Source: Rhodanobacter sp. C05 (GTDB lineage Bacteria > Pseudomonadota > Gammaproteobacteria > Xanthomonadales > Rhodanobacteraceae). Taken from it: a stretch of DNA of 64,000 bases. The notes under the pieces are model-generated. The model was not told the origin of the DNA. It saw nothing but the letters and a program-made list of their open reading frames with translations, and searched no databases. How positions within the stretch are numbered: the stretch's first letter is position 1; each line of letters begins with the position of its first letter. Location: contig NZ_MUNQ01000022.1 of NCBI RefSeq assembly GCF_002001165.1, positions 1 through 64,000 of the forward strand, read 5' to 3'. Of the stretch, positions 1 through 11,950 are shown in pieces. A program made the translations under genes and the position numbers.

Positions 1-696
1 CCAAACACTCACCCCACCCGCACTCTTGTCCAACGCATCCAACCGCTGCTCATGCAAAGCCAGCTCTTCCGGCGACGCACGCAGCACCAGCGGACGCGCA
101 TGCAACACCACTGGCGCAATAACCGCCGTGTCGCGCTTCTCGGCGGCCGCGGCACCGAAACCCAGATCGAAGGCTTCCTGCCCTGAGGTCATCGCGAGAT
201 AGACGTCCGCGAGCAGCTGCGCGTCGATCAGACCACCATGCAGATCACGCCGTGAATTGTCCACGCCCAATCGCTTGCACAGCGCATCGAGGCTGTTGCG
301 TTGACCCGGATAACGTTCGCGCGCCATCGCCAGCGTGTCGAGCACACTGCAGCGGTCACCGATCCGGCCGTTGCCGTTGTCCAGCCGCGCCAGCTCGGCA
401 TCAAGAAACCCGACATCGAAACTGGCGTTGTGGATGATCAGTTCGGCGCCATCGATAAAAGCGAGGAACTCATCCACCACCTCGGCAAAGTACGGCTTGT
501 CGAGCAGGAACTCGTCGGCGATACCAGTCACCTGCCGTGCGCCCTCGTCGATTGCGCGCTCCGGGTTGAGATAAGTCTGGTAGTGCCGACCAGTGAGCCG
601 GCGTTCGACCATCTCGACACAGGCGATCTCGATCAGCCGATGCCCCTGGCGAACTTCCAGGCCGGTGGTTTCCGTATCGAGAACGATCTGCCTCAT
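1..696 (-). CDS. dnaQ: DNA polymerase III epsilon subunit, 3'-5' proofreading exonuclease (C-terminus beyond window)
   Basis: Proofreading subunit of the replicative polymerase. It removes mismatched 3' nucleotides and works in the core with the alpha subunit. The N-terminus carries the Exo I motif DTETTG (residues 7-12), whose Asp and Glu bind the catalytic metals of DEDDh exonucleases. HNASFD further on is Exo II, and [14 protein letters not shown] supplies the Exo III His and Asp. About 232 residues are visible and no stop is reached before position 1, so the C-terminal end, which in this family holds the clamp- and polymerase-binding tail, is missing. The ATG overlaps the rnhA stop by 4 bp (ATGA), so the two are probably translationally coupled. 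The same dnaQ/rnhA/yafS/gloB/mltD neighbourhood is known from E. coli, though there dnaQ and rnhA are divergent. Confidence 0.96.
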   Translation of the reverse strand, partial: MRQIVLDTETTGLEVRQGHRLIEIACVEMVERRLTGRHYQTYLNPERAIDEGARQVTGIADEFLLDKPYFAEVVDEFLAFIDGAELIIHNASFDVGFLDAELARLDNGNGRIGDRCSVLDTLAMARERYPGQRNSLDALCKRLGVDNSRRDLHGGLIDAQLLADVYLAMTSGQEAFDLGFGAAAAEKRDTAVIAPVVLHARPLVLRASPEELALHEQRLDALDKSAGGVSVW

Positions 697-1136
697 GCTG
701 CACCCTTCATCAGTTCAGCCTGTTCACGCGCAGCCTGGTCGACCCGCTCGTTCTCGGCGTGACCGTTGTGGCCCTTCACCCACTTCCAGCGCACTTGATG
801 CGTGCTGACCGCCGTGGACAGGCGCTGCCACAGATCCTGGTTCTTCACCGGCTTCTTGTCGGCGGTGCGCCAGCCGTTCGCACGCCACTTCGGCACCCAC
901 TCCTCGATGCCCTGCATCACATAGCGTGAGTCGGTGGTAAGCATCACCTGGCAAGGGCGCTTCAATGCCTCCAGCGCGCCGATCGCTGCCATCAGCTCCA
1001 TCCGGTTGTTGGTGGTGGCCGGATCACCGCCGGCGACCATGCGCTCGCTGCCCTTCGCCCGCAGCAGGGCGGCCCAGCCACCGGGACCCGGATTGCCCAG
1101 GCACGCACCGTCGGTAAATGCTTCCACTTCGCTCAT
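693..1136 (-). CDS. rnhA: ribonuclease HI
   Basis: Degrades the RNA strand of RNA:DNA hybrids and so removes R-loops and primers. The 147-residue length is normal for bacterial RNase HI. The catalytic carboxylates are all present: D9 (in [14 protein letters not shown]), E47 (NRMEL), D69 (TTDS) and D133, with the assisting H123 in VKGHNGH. It ends overlapping the dnaQ start by 4 bp, which suggests a two-gene transcript. The start follows a weak ribosome-binding site. Nothing unusual is seen in the sequence. Confidence 0.97.
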   Translation of the reverse strand: MSEVEAFTDGACLGNPGPGGWAALLRAKGSERMVAGGDPATTNNRMELMAAIGALEALKRPCQVMLTTDSRYVMQGIEEWVPKWRANGWRTADKKPVKNQDLWQRLSTAVSTHQVRWKWVKGHNGHAENERVDQAAREQAELMKGAA

Positions 1137-1161
1137 CGTTGATCACGTGTTCCATTGAAAG

Positions 1162-1896
1162 TCACAGCGTCGAACTGCGCCGCGTACCGGGCGACAATCG
1201 ACTGTTCGCCGGCACCCGCACGGGCACCGGTTTGATCCGCAGTGGCGTGACCATGCGGCGACGCTTGCGTGCAATCAGCACATAGCCACCACCCCAGACA
1301 TTCGCGCCAGTCGGGCCCGGCGTCGCGGTGCCCACAGGCCATGTCTGCCCCACCCGCTGCGCCCGCTCGATCTCCAACCCGGCCTGCTGCAGCCCGTGGC
1401 TGAGCCGCAACGGTACCTGCAAGGCCCGCTGCCTGCCGCGTGTACGCCACCAGAACCAGGGTGCCCAGCCGCTGAGCGGGTGCACACCCGTCACCACCAG
1501 CACGCCACCGGGCGCGAGCACGCGAACCGCCTCGGCAAGTACAGCCGTTGGTGCCGCAACGACCTCCAGGGCGTGGCGCAACAGAACCAGTTCAAACGCA
1601 TCATCGATGAATGGCAACGGCTCGTCGGCCGTGGCGCGCAGGTCACCCCGATAACGATGGTTGCTCACCCACAGCCGGGTCCAGTTGCCGAGCAGCGGCA
1701 AGGCAGGTGGCGCATCATTGACTGTCGCACTCAGCAGCAGTCCATGCGTGCCGAAACAGCGCTGCAAATCGGTAGCCATCACACGCGTCTGGTCATCCAG
1801 CAATCGGCGCAACGGCGCACTGGCATAGATGTCGCAATCACGTTGAAGCATGCAGCCGGCCTGATCCCAATCTGTTTCCGCAGTGTAGCGGCTCAT
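1162..1896 (-). CDS. YafS-like SAM-dependent methyltransferase
   Basis: A 244-residue protein if it begins at MSRYTAETDW; an upstream in-frame ATG at 1932 would add 12 residues but is less likely. The middle has a class I methyltransferase core: PFIDDAFELVLLRHAL resembles motif IV, and a following helix ends in LAPGGVLVVTG, the usual post-motif strand. A canonical glycine-rich motif I is not evident, so substrate and activity are unknown. E. coli has yafS between rnhA and gloB, and this gene occupies the same place, which is the main reason for the family call. It lies 25 bp upstream of rnhA on the same strand and is divergent from gloB. Confidence 0.8.
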   Translation of the reverse strand: MSRYTAETDWDQAGCMLQRDCDIYASAPLRRLLDDQTRVMATDLQRCFGTHGLLLSATVNDAPPALPLLGNWTRLWVSNHRYRGDLRATADEPLPFIDDAFELVLLRHALEVVAAPTAVLAEAVRVLAPGGVLVVTGVHPLSGWAPWFWWRTRGRQRALQVPLRLSHGLQQAGLEIERAQRVGQTWPVGTATPGPTGANVWGGGYVLIARKRRRMVTPLRIKPVPVRVPANSRLSPGTRRSSTL

Positions 1897-2098
1897 GACC
1901 GTTCGGTAGCAGGCAAAATGGAACTGCCGCACGCAGCTGAATAATCAAACACCCAATTAACGATCTGCTAACGAGCAGACGGCAAAGCCTCTTTATAGTC
2001 CACCGCTTGATGCGCGCCCCGGATGGCTGCGTCTGTCGTTCGCCTAGGAATCGACATCCGGTTCATCGGATGCTCCTTAAACGCAGCGGAGCTCAATC

Positions 2099-2860
2099 TT
2101 GCATCTCGTCCCGTTACCAGCCCTCGTCGACAACTACATCTGGCTGCTGCATGACAGCGACGGCAATGCGATCGTGGTCGACCCCGGCGATGCCGCGGTT
2201 GTGGAGCAGGCACTGAAGGCACGACAGCTGCAGTTGCGCGCGATACTGCTGACCCACCACCATCATGATCACATCGGAGGCGTCGCCGAACTGTGCAGGC
2301 ATCATGCCGTGCCGGTGTACGCACCCGTCGACGAACGCATCGCCGGAGTCACCGAGTTCGTGCGCGATGGCGACACGATCGAGCTGGCATTACCGCATGT
2401 CCGTTTCGACGTCATCGCGATACCCGGCCATACGCTCAGTCATGTCGCCTATGTCGGGGCAGGCCTGCTGCTATGCGGCGACACCTTGTTCAGCCTGGGC
2501 TGCGGCAGGCTGTTCGAAGGGAGTCCGGCTCAAATGCTTGCCTCGCTGGACCGCTTGTCCGCACTGCCTGGAGAAACCCTGGTCTGCGGAGGCCACGAAT
2601 ACACCGAAGCCAATGGACGGTTCGCGCTGACCGTCGAACCGGAGAATCTGAAGCTGCACCATCGTCTGCAGGAAGTCGCCGTGCTGCGCAGGCAGCTACG
2701 TCCCACGCTGCCGGTCGCACTTGCCGATGAGCTGGCCGCCAACCCGTTCCTGCGCGTCGATACCGATGCGGTTGCCGCGTGGTGCCTACAGCGTGGCATC
2801 TACAACGATCGTGTCGCCCGTTTCGCTGCCGTGCGCGAAGCCAAGGACGGATTCCACTGA
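2099..2860 (+). CDS. gloB: hydroxyacylglutathione hydrolase (glyoxalase II)
   Basis: Hydrolyses S-lactoylglutathione to lactate and glutathione, the second step of cytosolic methylglyoxal detoxification. It is a 253-residue metallo-beta-lactamase-fold enzyme. THHHHDH at residues 52-58 is the binuclear metal motif, completed by H111 (IPGHT), D128 (CGDT) and H166 (GGHEY). GCGRLFEG is the family signature, and the C-terminal helical domain that binds glutathione is present. The start is TTG at 2099, seven bases after GGAG at 2088-2091; no ATG fits. Its TGA overlaps the mltD ATG (ATGA), so the two are coupled as in related genomes. Confidence 0.96.
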   Translation: MHLVPLPALVDNYIWLLHDSDGNAIVVDPGDAAVVEQALKARQLQLRAILLTHHHHDHIGGVAELCRHHAVPVYAPVDERIAGVTEFVRDGDTIELALPHVRFDVIAIPGHTLSHVAYVGAGLLLCGDTLFSLGCGRLFEGSPAQMLASLDRLSALPGETLVCGGHEYTEANGRFALTVEPENLKLHHRLQEVAVLRRQLRPTLPVALADELAANPFLRVDTDAVAAWCLQRGIYNDRVARFAAVREAKDGFH

Positions 2861-4089
2861 TGAGAATACGCCATCTTCGATCGCTGCCACTTGCCCTTTC
2901 AATCCTTTTAGCTGCCTGTGCTGGTGCACCCACGCAGACGCCGTCTCGACACACCGTCGAACCATCTGCGGCGGTGACCATCGATACTCCCACCGCGCCT
3001 TCGGCCGACAAGATTGAAATAGCACCCGCAACAACCGATGTGTGGGATCAGCTGCGCAGCAGTTTCGCCATGGCCGACTGCGACGCCGACCCGGAGATAC
3101 TGGTCTGGGCCAGGCGTTACACCCGCAATCCGCAACAATTCGAGAATCAGCTGCATGCGGTGTTGCCACAACTTGTCTACGTGCAGCAGGTTGCTGCGCA
3201 ATACGATGTTGCTGGTGAGTTCGTACTGCTGCCATGGATCGAAAGCCATTTCCGGCCGGTGCCCGGACGCAAGAACCTTCCCGCCGGCATCTGGCAGATC
3301 ATGCCTGTCACTGCAGGTTCAATGGGATTGCGCGTCGACGGTCATTACGACGGTCGCCTGGATGTACCTGCCGCTGCCAACGCGGTCATGAAACTGCTCA
3401 AGCAATACCATGATGAATTCAGCGACTGGCGTGTGGCCGATTACGCCTACAACGCTGGCGAATTCTCTGTAAAGAAATACATCCAGCAGCATGGCATGCC
3501 AGCGAATGAGCCGGTGATACCATCATGGCCCGTACGCAAGGTAACCCGCGAGCATCTGACCAAGCTGCTGGCGATGGCTTGCGTGGTGCGTGAACCGGAT
3601 CGTTTCAACGTCAGCCTGCCCACACTGTCCGACGAACAGCATCTGGTACAGGTGGCGATGCCCCACTCCATGCCGATCGCGCAAGCTGCCGATCGCGCGG
3701 GCATGTCGGTGGATTCGCTGAAGGATCTGAATGCCGCATTCCGTACTGACACGATCGACACGGCTGCTGCGTCATACCTGCTGCTGCCGGCGAGCCATGC
3801 CCAGCAGTTTCGTGAGGCGCTGCTGAGTCAGGGCAGCCGCCCCACTGCCAGCACAAGCCTTTCGCTCGATGACACTGGCGGCAGCGATCCGGTTTCAGCT
3901 CTCCCCGCAGCCGGCACGTCGGTCAACATCTCCCAAAATCAGAAAACCCACACCGTACAGAACGGCGAGAGCCTGTGGCAGATTGCCCACCACTATTCGG
4001 TGAGCACAGCCCAGCTGCAGCGCTGGAACCATCTGCACGGGCCAATACTGAAACCGGGCCAGGTGCTGCAGATCAACGACAACCACTGA
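2860..4089 (+). CDS. mltD: membrane-bound lytic murein transglycosylase D with LysM
   Basis: Cleaves peptidoglycan glycan strands to 1,6-anhydro products at the outer membrane. The 409-residue precursor starts with a lipoprotein signal: positive MRIRHLR, a hydrophobic stretch, then the lipobox LAAC with C20 as lipidated residue. The SLT domain covers roughly residues 105-235, with catalytic E128 in WIESHFRP and then GIWQIMP and NAGEF. A divergent LysM-like segment lies near 265-310, and a clear C-terminal LysM begins at HTVQNGESLWQIA (about residue 364). The start overlaps the gloB stop by 4 bp; an upstream in-frame ATG inside gloB was rejected because the lipoprotein signal begins here. Confidence 0.94.
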   Translation: MRIRHLRSLPLALSILLAACAGAPTQTPSRHTVEPSAAVTIDTPTAPSADKIEIAPATTDVWDQLRSSFAMADCDADPEILVWARRYTRNPQQFENQLHAVLPQLVYVQQVAAQYDVAGEFVLLPWIESHFRPVPGRKNLPAGIWQIMPVTAGSMGLRVDGHYDGRLDVPAAANAVMKLLKQYHDEFSDWRVADYAYNAGEFSVKKYIQQHGMPANEPVIPSWPVRKVTREHLTKLLAMACVVREPDRFNVSLPTLSDEQHLVQVAMPHSMPIAQAADRAGMSVDSLKDLNAAFRTDTIDTAAASYLLLPASHAQQFREALLSQGSRPTASTSLSLDDTGGSDPVSALPAAGTSVNISQNQKTHTVQNGESLWQIAHHYSVSTAQLQRWNHLHGPILKPGQVLQINDNH

Positions 4090-4278
4090 CACCAGTCATA
4101 TGTGTCATCCGGATCTTGCCCAAGCGGTTATTCCATAGCGCCGAACCTGCACGGCACAACCCGTGTCTTCCCGACAGCAACCGCTCAACCGCGGCCAGTC
4201 ATCTGAGCGTTTGGACTTCCCCAGACATCAGTGGCGAAATCACCCATGCCGATATCTCACCGCACCATTCAATCAGAC

Positions 4279-4311
4279 GCAAAAGGGGCAGCCATTGGCC
4301 GCCCCTTTTGC
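4279..4311 (-). terminator. rho-independent terminator of ppiD
   Basis: Perfect 11-bp inverted repeat (4279-4289 with 4301-4311, gcaaaaggggc / gccccttttgc) with an 11-base loop. It lies 24 bases past the ppiD stop, and the stem ends in an A/T tract that reads as T's on the minus strand. It may also stop read-through from mltD, because the two genes converge. Confidence 0.8.
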
Positions 4312-4334
4312 TTTTGCAGATCGCCATGCCGAGC

Positions 4335-6239
4335 TTACATGAGGCTGTTGTTGATCTTGATCTTGGTCTTGGCTCGCAGCAGCTCAAGCATTTCGCGCGT
4401 AGCCTCGGATCCATAGGCCTGGGCCATCTGCTGACGCAGCGCATCGCGCTGTTCCGGCGGAATCTTGGTCAGGTCGCCGTCCTGCACTTTGTCCACGGCC
4501 AGCAAGGCATAGGTACCGTCTTTCATGTCCACTGCGGCGAATTGCGACTTGCCGGCGATGGGGTGAGGCATCAGGAACGCCTGCGTGAGCAGCGGCGCCG
4601 GCAGATTGGTACCTTGACGGGTCGCCTCGTTCACGCTCTTGAGTTGAGCCCCCATCGCAGCAGCCACCACTGGCATGGCCTCACCCTTGCCGAGGCGTGC
4701 CAGGGCCTCGTCGGACAGCTTCTTCTCGGCAGCAACCGTACGCTCGTCGATGATCTTCTGCGTGACGTCGGCGCGTACCTCGGCCAGCGGACGCGCCGCA
4801 GCCGCCACATGTTTGTCGACGTGGATCACCACCGAGTGATCGTTGCCAAGGTCGATCAGGCCGGAATTGTTGCCCTGTACCAGCACGTCATCACTGAAGG
4901 CCGCAGCAATCACTTTCGGATTCGCGAGCAGGCCCTCACCGCCCTTGCGCGAGAACAGCGCGGTGCTCTTGATCGGCAGATCCATGGCTGTTGCAGCGGG
5001 CTCAAGCGACGTCGGATTCTGATAAGTGCTGTCGGACAACTTGCCGGCAATGTCGTTGTACTTGCGGTCGCGATCAGCGGCTGAGGCTTCTTTGACCAGC
5101 TGGTCACGCACTTCATCAAACGGCTTGGATTCACCGCTGCGGACATCGCGCAGCCAGATGATGTGGTAACCGTCGGGCGACAGAATCGGCTTGGAAATCT
5201 CGCCTTTCTGCAAGGCGAACATCGCCGAATCAAAGGCGGCATTCGTCACGCCCTTTTCGAGCCAGCCCAGATCACCGCCCTGGCGCCTGGAGCCCAGATC
5301 CTCGGAATCCTGTTCGGCCACCTTGGCGAAATCGCTCTGATTGAGCCCTGCCGCAATCTTCTCGGCCTTGGCCAGTGCTGCCTTCTGTTGATCCGGTGTG
5401 GCATTGGCCGGCACGTTGATCAGGATGTGCGAAACAAGCCGCTGCTCAGGCTGCACGAAGCGCTGCTTCTCGTCCTGATAGCGTTTCTTCAGGTCCTCGT
5501 CGCTCGGTGCGGTGTCCGGTTTGAGATCGGCACCATTGACTTCGATGTACTTCACCGAGACCTGCTCGGGATTCATGTAATCGGCCTGATGCGCCTTGTA
5601 ATACGTCTCGATCTGCGCATCACTTGCCACGCTGTCAACCTGGGCCGGCTTCGGCAGCACGAAATAGCTCAGGTCACGACGCTGGGTAAGCAGGTTCAGA
5701 TAACCGTCGACCTGCGCATCGCTGGCGATGGTGCTACCGGTGATCGCATCCGGCAACAGCTGAACCGACAGCGACGAGCGGATCTCGCTCTCGAACGTTT
5801 CCGGCGTCTTGCGCTGGCTGGCGAGCCACGCGCGGTAGCTGGTCGGGTCGAACTGGTTGTTGACCTGGAACACGGGAATCTGGGAGATGTAGTCACGCAC
5901 CGACTGATCGGCTACACGCATGCCCCAGTCGTCGTTGGCCTGCAGCAGCAGCTGCTGGTCGATCAGGGCATCAACCACACGCTGCTTCGTTTCGGGCTTC
6001 TCGAAGATGCTGGCGTCAAAATGATCACCCTGCTCGGCACTAGCCTGCTGCCGCAGCTGGTTCATTCGGCTCTGGTAATCGTTCTGGGTGATTTCGTGCT
6101 TGCCGACCTTCGCCACGAACGAATCCGAGCGCGACATGAAGTAGCTCTCCATGCCGAACAGCGACATTGCCAGAACAGCGAGACCCAGCACTATGGTGGC
6201 CGGCCATCCGTGCATTTTGTTACGCATTGCCTGCAGCAT
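4335..6239 (-). CDS. ppiD: PpiD-type peptidyl-prolyl isomerase/periplasmic chaperone
   Basis: Inner-membrane-anchored periplasmic folding factor that assists proteins leaving the Sec translocon. The 634-residue product starts at MLQAMRNKMHGW; a GGAAG site lies about 9 bases upstream, which decided against the upstream ATG at 6281. One membrane anchor lies near residues 12-32, followed by a SurA_N-like segment. The parvulin domain is around residues 245-360 (RLVSHILI, GGDLGW, GYHIIWL). The C-terminal half is the non-catalytic chaperone part. Gene order lon-hupB-ppiD matches E. coli, here with two tRNA genes added between hupB and ppiD. Confidence 0.95.
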   Translation of the reverse strand: MLQAMRNKMHGWPATIVLGLAVLAMSLFGMESYFMSRSDSFVAKVGKHEITQNDYQSRMNQLRQQASAEQGDHFDASIFEKPETKQRVVDALIDQQLLLQANDDWGMRVADQSVRDYISQIPVFQVNNQFDPTSYRAWLASQRKTPETFESEIRSSLSVQLLPDAITGSTIASDAQVDGYLNLLTQRRDLSYFVLPKPAQVDSVASDAQIETYYKAHQADYMNPEQVSVKYIEVNGADLKPDTAPSDEDLKKRYQDEKQRFVQPEQRLVSHILINVPANATPDQQKAALAKAEKIAAGLNQSDFAKVAEQDSEDLGSRRQGGDLGWLEKGVTNAAFDSAMFALQKGEISKPILSPDGYHIIWLRDVRSGESKPFDEVRDQLVKEASAADRDRKYNDIAGKLSDSTYQNPTSLEPAATAMDLPIKSTALFSRKGGEGLLANPKVIAAAFSDDVLVQGNNSGLIDLGNDHSVVIHVDKHVAAAARPLAEVRADVTQKIIDERTVAAEKKLSDEALARLGKGEAMPVVAAAMGAQLKSVNEATRQGTNLPAPLLTQAFLMPHPIAGKSQFAAVDMKDGTYALLAVDKVQDGDLTKIPPEQRDALRQQMAQAYGSEATREMLELLRAKTKIKINNSLM

Positions 6240-6363
6240 CGAAATCTTCCCGCAACGTGGTTGAAAGCGCGTGATGCTCATGGTGCACGCGAGGCAGCTA
6301 TCACCCCACAGACACCCGCGTTCGATCGCTCAGGACGCGGGCGAACACGCATGACTCAAATGA

Positions 6364-6388
6364 CAAGGGCGCCACACGGGCGCCCTTG
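6364..6388 (-). terminator. hairpin after tRNA-Asp
   Basis: Perfect 10-bp stem (6364-6373 with 6379-6388) and a 5-base loop, starting eight bases past the tRNA-Asp 3' end on the minus strand. The T-tract after it is weak (TGTCATTT), so it may be a processing barrier as much as a terminator. Confidence 0.6.
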
Positions 6389-6395
6389 CGAACTG

Positions 6396-6472
6396 TGGCG
6401 GAGTGGACGGGACTCGAACCCGCGACCTCCGGCGTGACAGGCCAGCATTCTAACCGACTGAACTACCACTCC
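6396..6472 (-). tRNA. tRNA-Asp (GTC)
   Basis: 77 nt including an encoded CCA. The acceptor stem GGAGTGG/CCACTCC closes perfectly, the anticodon loop reads CTGTCAC giving anticodon GTC, and the T arm GGTTCGAGTCC is normal. It lies 9 bases after tRNA-Val, in the same transcription direction as hupB. Confidence 0.97.
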
Positions 6473-6481
6473 GCATTTTTC

Positions 6482-6556
<75 letters not shown>

Positions 6557-6575
6557 GAAACCAAGCGTCAGCCGC

Positions 6576-6848
6576 TTAGTTTAGGGCATCCTTGAGGGTC
6601 TTGCCAGCCTTGAAAGCCGGGACTTTCGAAGCCTTGATCTTGATCGCTTCGTTGGTACGCGGGTTGCGACCGGTACGGGCAGCGCGCTTGCGCACGGTGA
6701 ACGTGCCGAAACCCACCACCGAGACGTCCTCGCCCTTCTTCAACGACTTCTGCACGGTTTCGAAGAAGGCTTCGAGCGCGCGGCCGGCATCGGCCTTGGT
6801 CAGCTCGGCCTTTTCGGCGATGGCATTGATCAGATCGGTTTTATTCAT
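6576..6848 (-). CDS. hupB: DNA-binding protein HU
   Basis: Small histone-like protein that bends DNA non-specifically and shapes the nucleoid. It has 90 residues, the standard HU length. The start at [12 protein letters not shown] follows GGGAG; the longer in-frame reading has no support. The signature [10 protein letters not shown] leads into the DNA-gripping beta arm ([16 protein letters not shown]). The position downstream of lon on the same strand is the common hupB location. tRNA-Val starts 19 bp after its stop. Confidence 0.96.
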   Translation of the reverse strand: MNKTDLINAIAEKAELTKADAGRALEAFFETVQKSLKKGEDVSVVGFGTFTVRKRAARTGRNPRTNEAIKIKASKVPAFKAGKTLKDALN

Positions 6849-7137
6849 TGAAAAAACTCCCTTGTTCGGTTTCGCACAACGTGGTCGGTCCAGGGACGGG
6901 ACAACGCCGGCATGGATGGTTGGCTCTTGACTAGGCGCCGTAACGCAACCCCGCATCGCTGCGCTGACTGAAGTAACGCCGGGACTGCGGTGCCGCCTTT
7001 ATACCAGTGCCTTGCCGGAATCCGCAACACAAGCCACAGCAACGTTTCCGGCAGATCGACCACAGAAGAAATCGCTTGCAAAACGAGCGCCAGAGGACTA
7101 CCACGCAAGGTCATCGTCCAGCAGTCCAACGCAAGCA
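6849..7137. other. hupB upstream region
   Basis: Gene-free stretch between hupB and the lon terminator. It must hold the hupB promoter, which reads leftward. No confident -35/-10 pair, repeat or small ORF with a ribosome-binding site was recognised on either strand. Confidence 0.5.
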
Positions 7138-7165
7138 GAAATGCCCTGTCCCGACAGGGCATTTC
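7138..7165 (-). terminator. lon terminator
   Basis: Perfect 13-bp inverted repeat (7138-7150 with 7153-7165, gaaatgccctgtc / gacagggcatttc), about 20 bases past the lon stop. On the minus strand the stem ends in ATTTC followed by TGCTTGCG. Confidence 0.75.
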
Positions 7166-7186
7166 CGGAGAGCCGATCCCGCCCGC

Positions 7187-9661
<2,475 letters not shown>

Positions 9662-9781
9662 GGAAGACGGGTTCCTCGGAATTCGGATCAGGTTTCGTCC
9701 CGACACTGCGCCGGGCACATCATCAGGTCAAGTGGTGGCTGCAGGGCGCTCACTCAAGGTGTACTGGAGGCTGAAAACAGA

Positions 9782-9809
9782 ACGGCCCCGGTGAAATCGC
9801 CGGGGCCGT
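9782..9809 (-). terminator. clpX terminator
   Basis: Perfect 10-bp GC-rich stem (acggccccgg 9782-9791 with ccggggccgt 9800-9809) and an 8-base loop, starting 25 bases past the clpX stop. On the minus strand it is followed by TCTGTTTTCAG. It separates clpX from lon, so lon should have its own promoter in 9662-9781. Confidence 0.85.
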
Positions 9810-9834
9810 CGTCAGGACAAACCTGCGGGAGCGA

Positions 9835-11127
9835 TCAGGCTGCGCCGCTGCTCTCGCCAGCCACACGCTGCTGCAGGTTGCCGCGATAGATCAGGTAGGG
9901 CTCGGCCTGGCCATCGATCACCGCGTCATCCACCACCACCTTGCTGACATGCTCCAGCGACGGCAGTTCATACATGGTATCGAGCAGCACCTGCTCCAGG
10001 ATGGTGCGCAGGCCACGGGCGCCAGTCTTGCGCTTGAGCGCCTTCTTGGCGATTGCCTGCAGCGCCTCGGGACGGAACTCCAGCTCCACCTCTTCCATCT
10101 CGAACAGCTTCTTGAACTGCTTGGTCACCGCGTTCTTCGGTTCGGTGAGGATCTTCACCAGTGCCGGCTCGTCCAGTTCATCAAGCGTAGCCACCACCGG
10201 CAAACGCCCCACGAACTCCGGGATAAGGCCGAAACGGACCAGATCGGCAGGTTCCACGTCGGACAGTACCTTGCCCAGATTCTCGGTGCGCTCCTTGCTG
10301 CGGATCTCGGCAGAAAAACCGATACCCGTGGTTTCGGAACGCTGCTGGATGACCTTCTCCAGACCGGCGAACGCGCCACCGCAGATGAACAGGATGTTCT
10401 TGGTGTCGACCTGCAGGAATTCCTGCTGCGGATGCTTGCGGCCACCCTGCGGCGGCACCGAGGCGAGCGTGCCCTCGATCAGCTTCAACAGCGCCTGCTG
10501 CACGCCCTCGCCCGACACGTCGCGGGTAATCGACGGGTTCTCGCTCTTGCGCGAGATCTTGTCGATCTCGTCGATGTAGACGATGCCCGACTGCGCCTTC
10601 TCGACGTCGTAGTCGCACTTCTGCAGCAACTTCTGGATGATGTTCTCGACATCCTCACCCACGTAACCGGCCTCGGTCAGCGTGGTGGCGTCGGCGATCG
10701 TGAACGGCACGTTGAGCAGGCGCGCCAGCGTTTCAGCCAGCAGCGTCTTGCCCGAACCGGTCGGTCCGATCAGCAGGATGTTGGATTTGCCCAGCTCGAT
10801 ATCGTCGCTCTTCTGGCGCGACTCGATCCGCTTGTAATGGTTGTAGACCGCCACTGCCAACGCCTTCTTGGCACGGGTCTGACCCACCACGTACTGATCC
10901 AGCGATTCGCGGATCTCACGCGGCTTGGGCAGTTGGGTACGGCCGGAGGCAGCCTTTTCCTCCAGCTCCTCGCGGATGATGTCGTTGCACAGTTCCACGC
11001 ACTCGTCGCAGATGAACACGGACGGACCCGCGATCAGTTTGCGTACTTCGTGCTGGCTCTTGCCACAGAAGGAGCAATAGAGAATCTTGCCGCTGTCGCT
11101 GGAACGCCCCTGCCGGTCGTCGCTCAT
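9835..11127 (-). CDS. clpX: ClpX, ATPase subunit of the ClpXP protease
   Basis: Hexameric unfoldase that recognises substrates and feeds them into ClpP. The 430-residue protein has the N-terminal zinc-binding domain with C18, C21, C40 and C43. The AAA+ module carries Walker A GPTGSGKT at 121-128, the pore loop GYVGED, Walker [10 protein letters not shown], the RKH-type pore loop near [10 protein letters not shown], and the IGF-like ClpP-contact loop (TGIGFSAE). It sits 109 bp downstream of clpP with a hairpin between them, so expression is perhaps only partly coupled. Confidence 0.97.
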   Translation of the reverse strand: MSDDRQGRSSDSGKILYCSFCGKSQHEVRKLIAGPSVFICDECVELCNDIIREELEEKAASGRTQLPKPREIRESLDQYVVGQTRAKKALAVAVYNHYKRIESRQKSDDIELGKSNILLIGPTGSGKTLLAETLARLLNVPFTIADATTLTEAGYVGEDVENIIQKLLQKCDYDVEKAQSGIVYIDEIDKISRKSENPSITRDVSGEGVQQALLKLIEGTLASVPPQGGRKHPQQEFLQVDTKNILFICGGAFAGLEKVIQQRSETTGIGFSAEIRSKERTENLGKVLSDVEPADLVRFGLIPEFVGRLPVVATLDELDEPALVKILTEPKNAVTKQFKKLFEMEEVELEFRPEALQAIAKKALKRKTGARGLRTILEQVLLDTMYELPSLEHVSKVVVDDAVIDGQAEPYLIYRGNLQQRVAGESSGAA

Positions 11128-11174
11128 ACTTTCGATCCCGCTGGTAAATCTGAGTGCGCCGCGAGAATAACACA

Positions 11175-11206
11175 GGGCTCCGCGTCTGCATCCAGACGCA
11201 GAGCCC
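11175..11206 (-). terminator. hairpin between clpP and clpX
   Basis: Long inverted repeat: gggctc (11175-11180) and gcgtctg (11182-11188) pair with cagacgc (11193-11199) and gagccc (11201-11206), with one C/A mismatch and a 4-base loop. It lies 30 bases past the clpP stop and is followed on the minus strand by TGTGTTATTC. It is probably an attenuating terminator, because clpX lies only 47 bases further on. Confidence 0.65.
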
Positions 11207-11236
11207 GCTTCACGGCTCGTGGGTAGAACGTGGAAA

Positions 11237-11866
11237 TCAGGCCGATTTGACCGTTTCGCCGGCGCGCTTGTCGAGCACTTCGTCGATCAAACCGTAAGCC
11301 TTTGCGTCCACCGGGCTCATGAAGCGGTCGCGCTCCATGTCCAGTTCGATCTTCTCAAGCGGCTGGCCGGTGTGCTGGACATACAGCTTGTTCAGACGCT
11401 CGCGGATGTACAGGATCTCGCGCGCCTGGATCTCGATGTCGGTCGCCTGGCCCTGCGCACCGCCGGAGGGCTGGTGAATCATGATGCGTGAATTCGGCAA
11501 CGCGAAGCGCTTGCCCTTGGCGCCGGCCATCAACAGGAACGAGCCCATGCTGCAGGCCTGGCCGATGCACATGGTGCTGACATTCGGCTTGATGAACTGC
11601 ATGGTGTCGTAGATCGCCAGGCCAGCGGTAACGGCGCCGCCCGGGCTGTTGATATAGAACTGGATGTCCTTGTCCGGGTTCTCCGACTCAAGGAACAGCA
11701 TCTGCGCGACCAGCAGGTTGGCAACCTGGTCGTTGACTTCGCCCACCAGGAAGATCACCCGCTCCTTCAGCAGACGCGAGTAGATGTCGTAGGAGCGCTC
11801 GCCGCGAGCGGTCTGCTCGACGACCATCGGTATCAAATTGAGGTTCTGGATCTGATCCATGGCCAT
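11237..11866 (-). CDS. clpP: ClpP, proteolytic subunit
   Basis: Serine peptidase that forms the double-heptameric degradation chamber used by ClpX. It has 209 residues with the complete catalytic triad S106, H131 and D180. The nucleophile sits in GQACSMGS, where most relatives have AASMGA, and the oxyanion and handle regions ([15 protein letters not shown]) are normal. The N-terminal leader is short. GGAGA precedes the ATG. It lies between tig and clpX, the widespread arrangement, but inverted repeats flank it on both sides. Confidence 0.97.
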   Translation of the reverse strand: MAMDQIQNLNLIPMVVEQTARGERSYDIYSRLLKERVIFLVGEVNDQVANLLVAQMLFLESENPDKDIQFYINSPGGAVTAGLAIYDTMQFIKPNVSTMCIGQACSMGSFLLMAGAKGKRFALPNSRIMIHQPSGGAQGQATDIEIQAREILYIRERLNKLYVQHTGQPLEKIELDMERDRFMSPVDAKAYGLIDEVLDKRAGETVKSA

Positions 11867-11901
11867 TGCAGCTCTCCGGTTGATGTACCTGACAGTATGG
11901 C

Positions 11902-11930
11902 ATCGGGCCTGAAGTCGGATCAGGCCCGAT
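11902..11930 (-). terminator. hairpin between tig and clpP
   Basis: Perfect 11-bp inverted repeat (atcgggcctga 11902-11912 with tcaggcccgat 11920-11930), loop 7, starting 20 bases past the tig stop. No real T-tract follows (GCCATACTG), so it may be a processing or pausing structure. A smaller hairpin (tgcctga/tcaggca, 11939-11957) overlaps the tig stop. Confidence 0.5.
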
Positions 11931-11950
11931 TGTCACGATGCCTGAATCAA

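Noticed and set aside
1964..1979. Small palindrome tctgct-aacg-agcaga between yafS-like gene and gloB
   Set aside because: Only 6-bp arms and no matching promoter context; too weak to call an operator.
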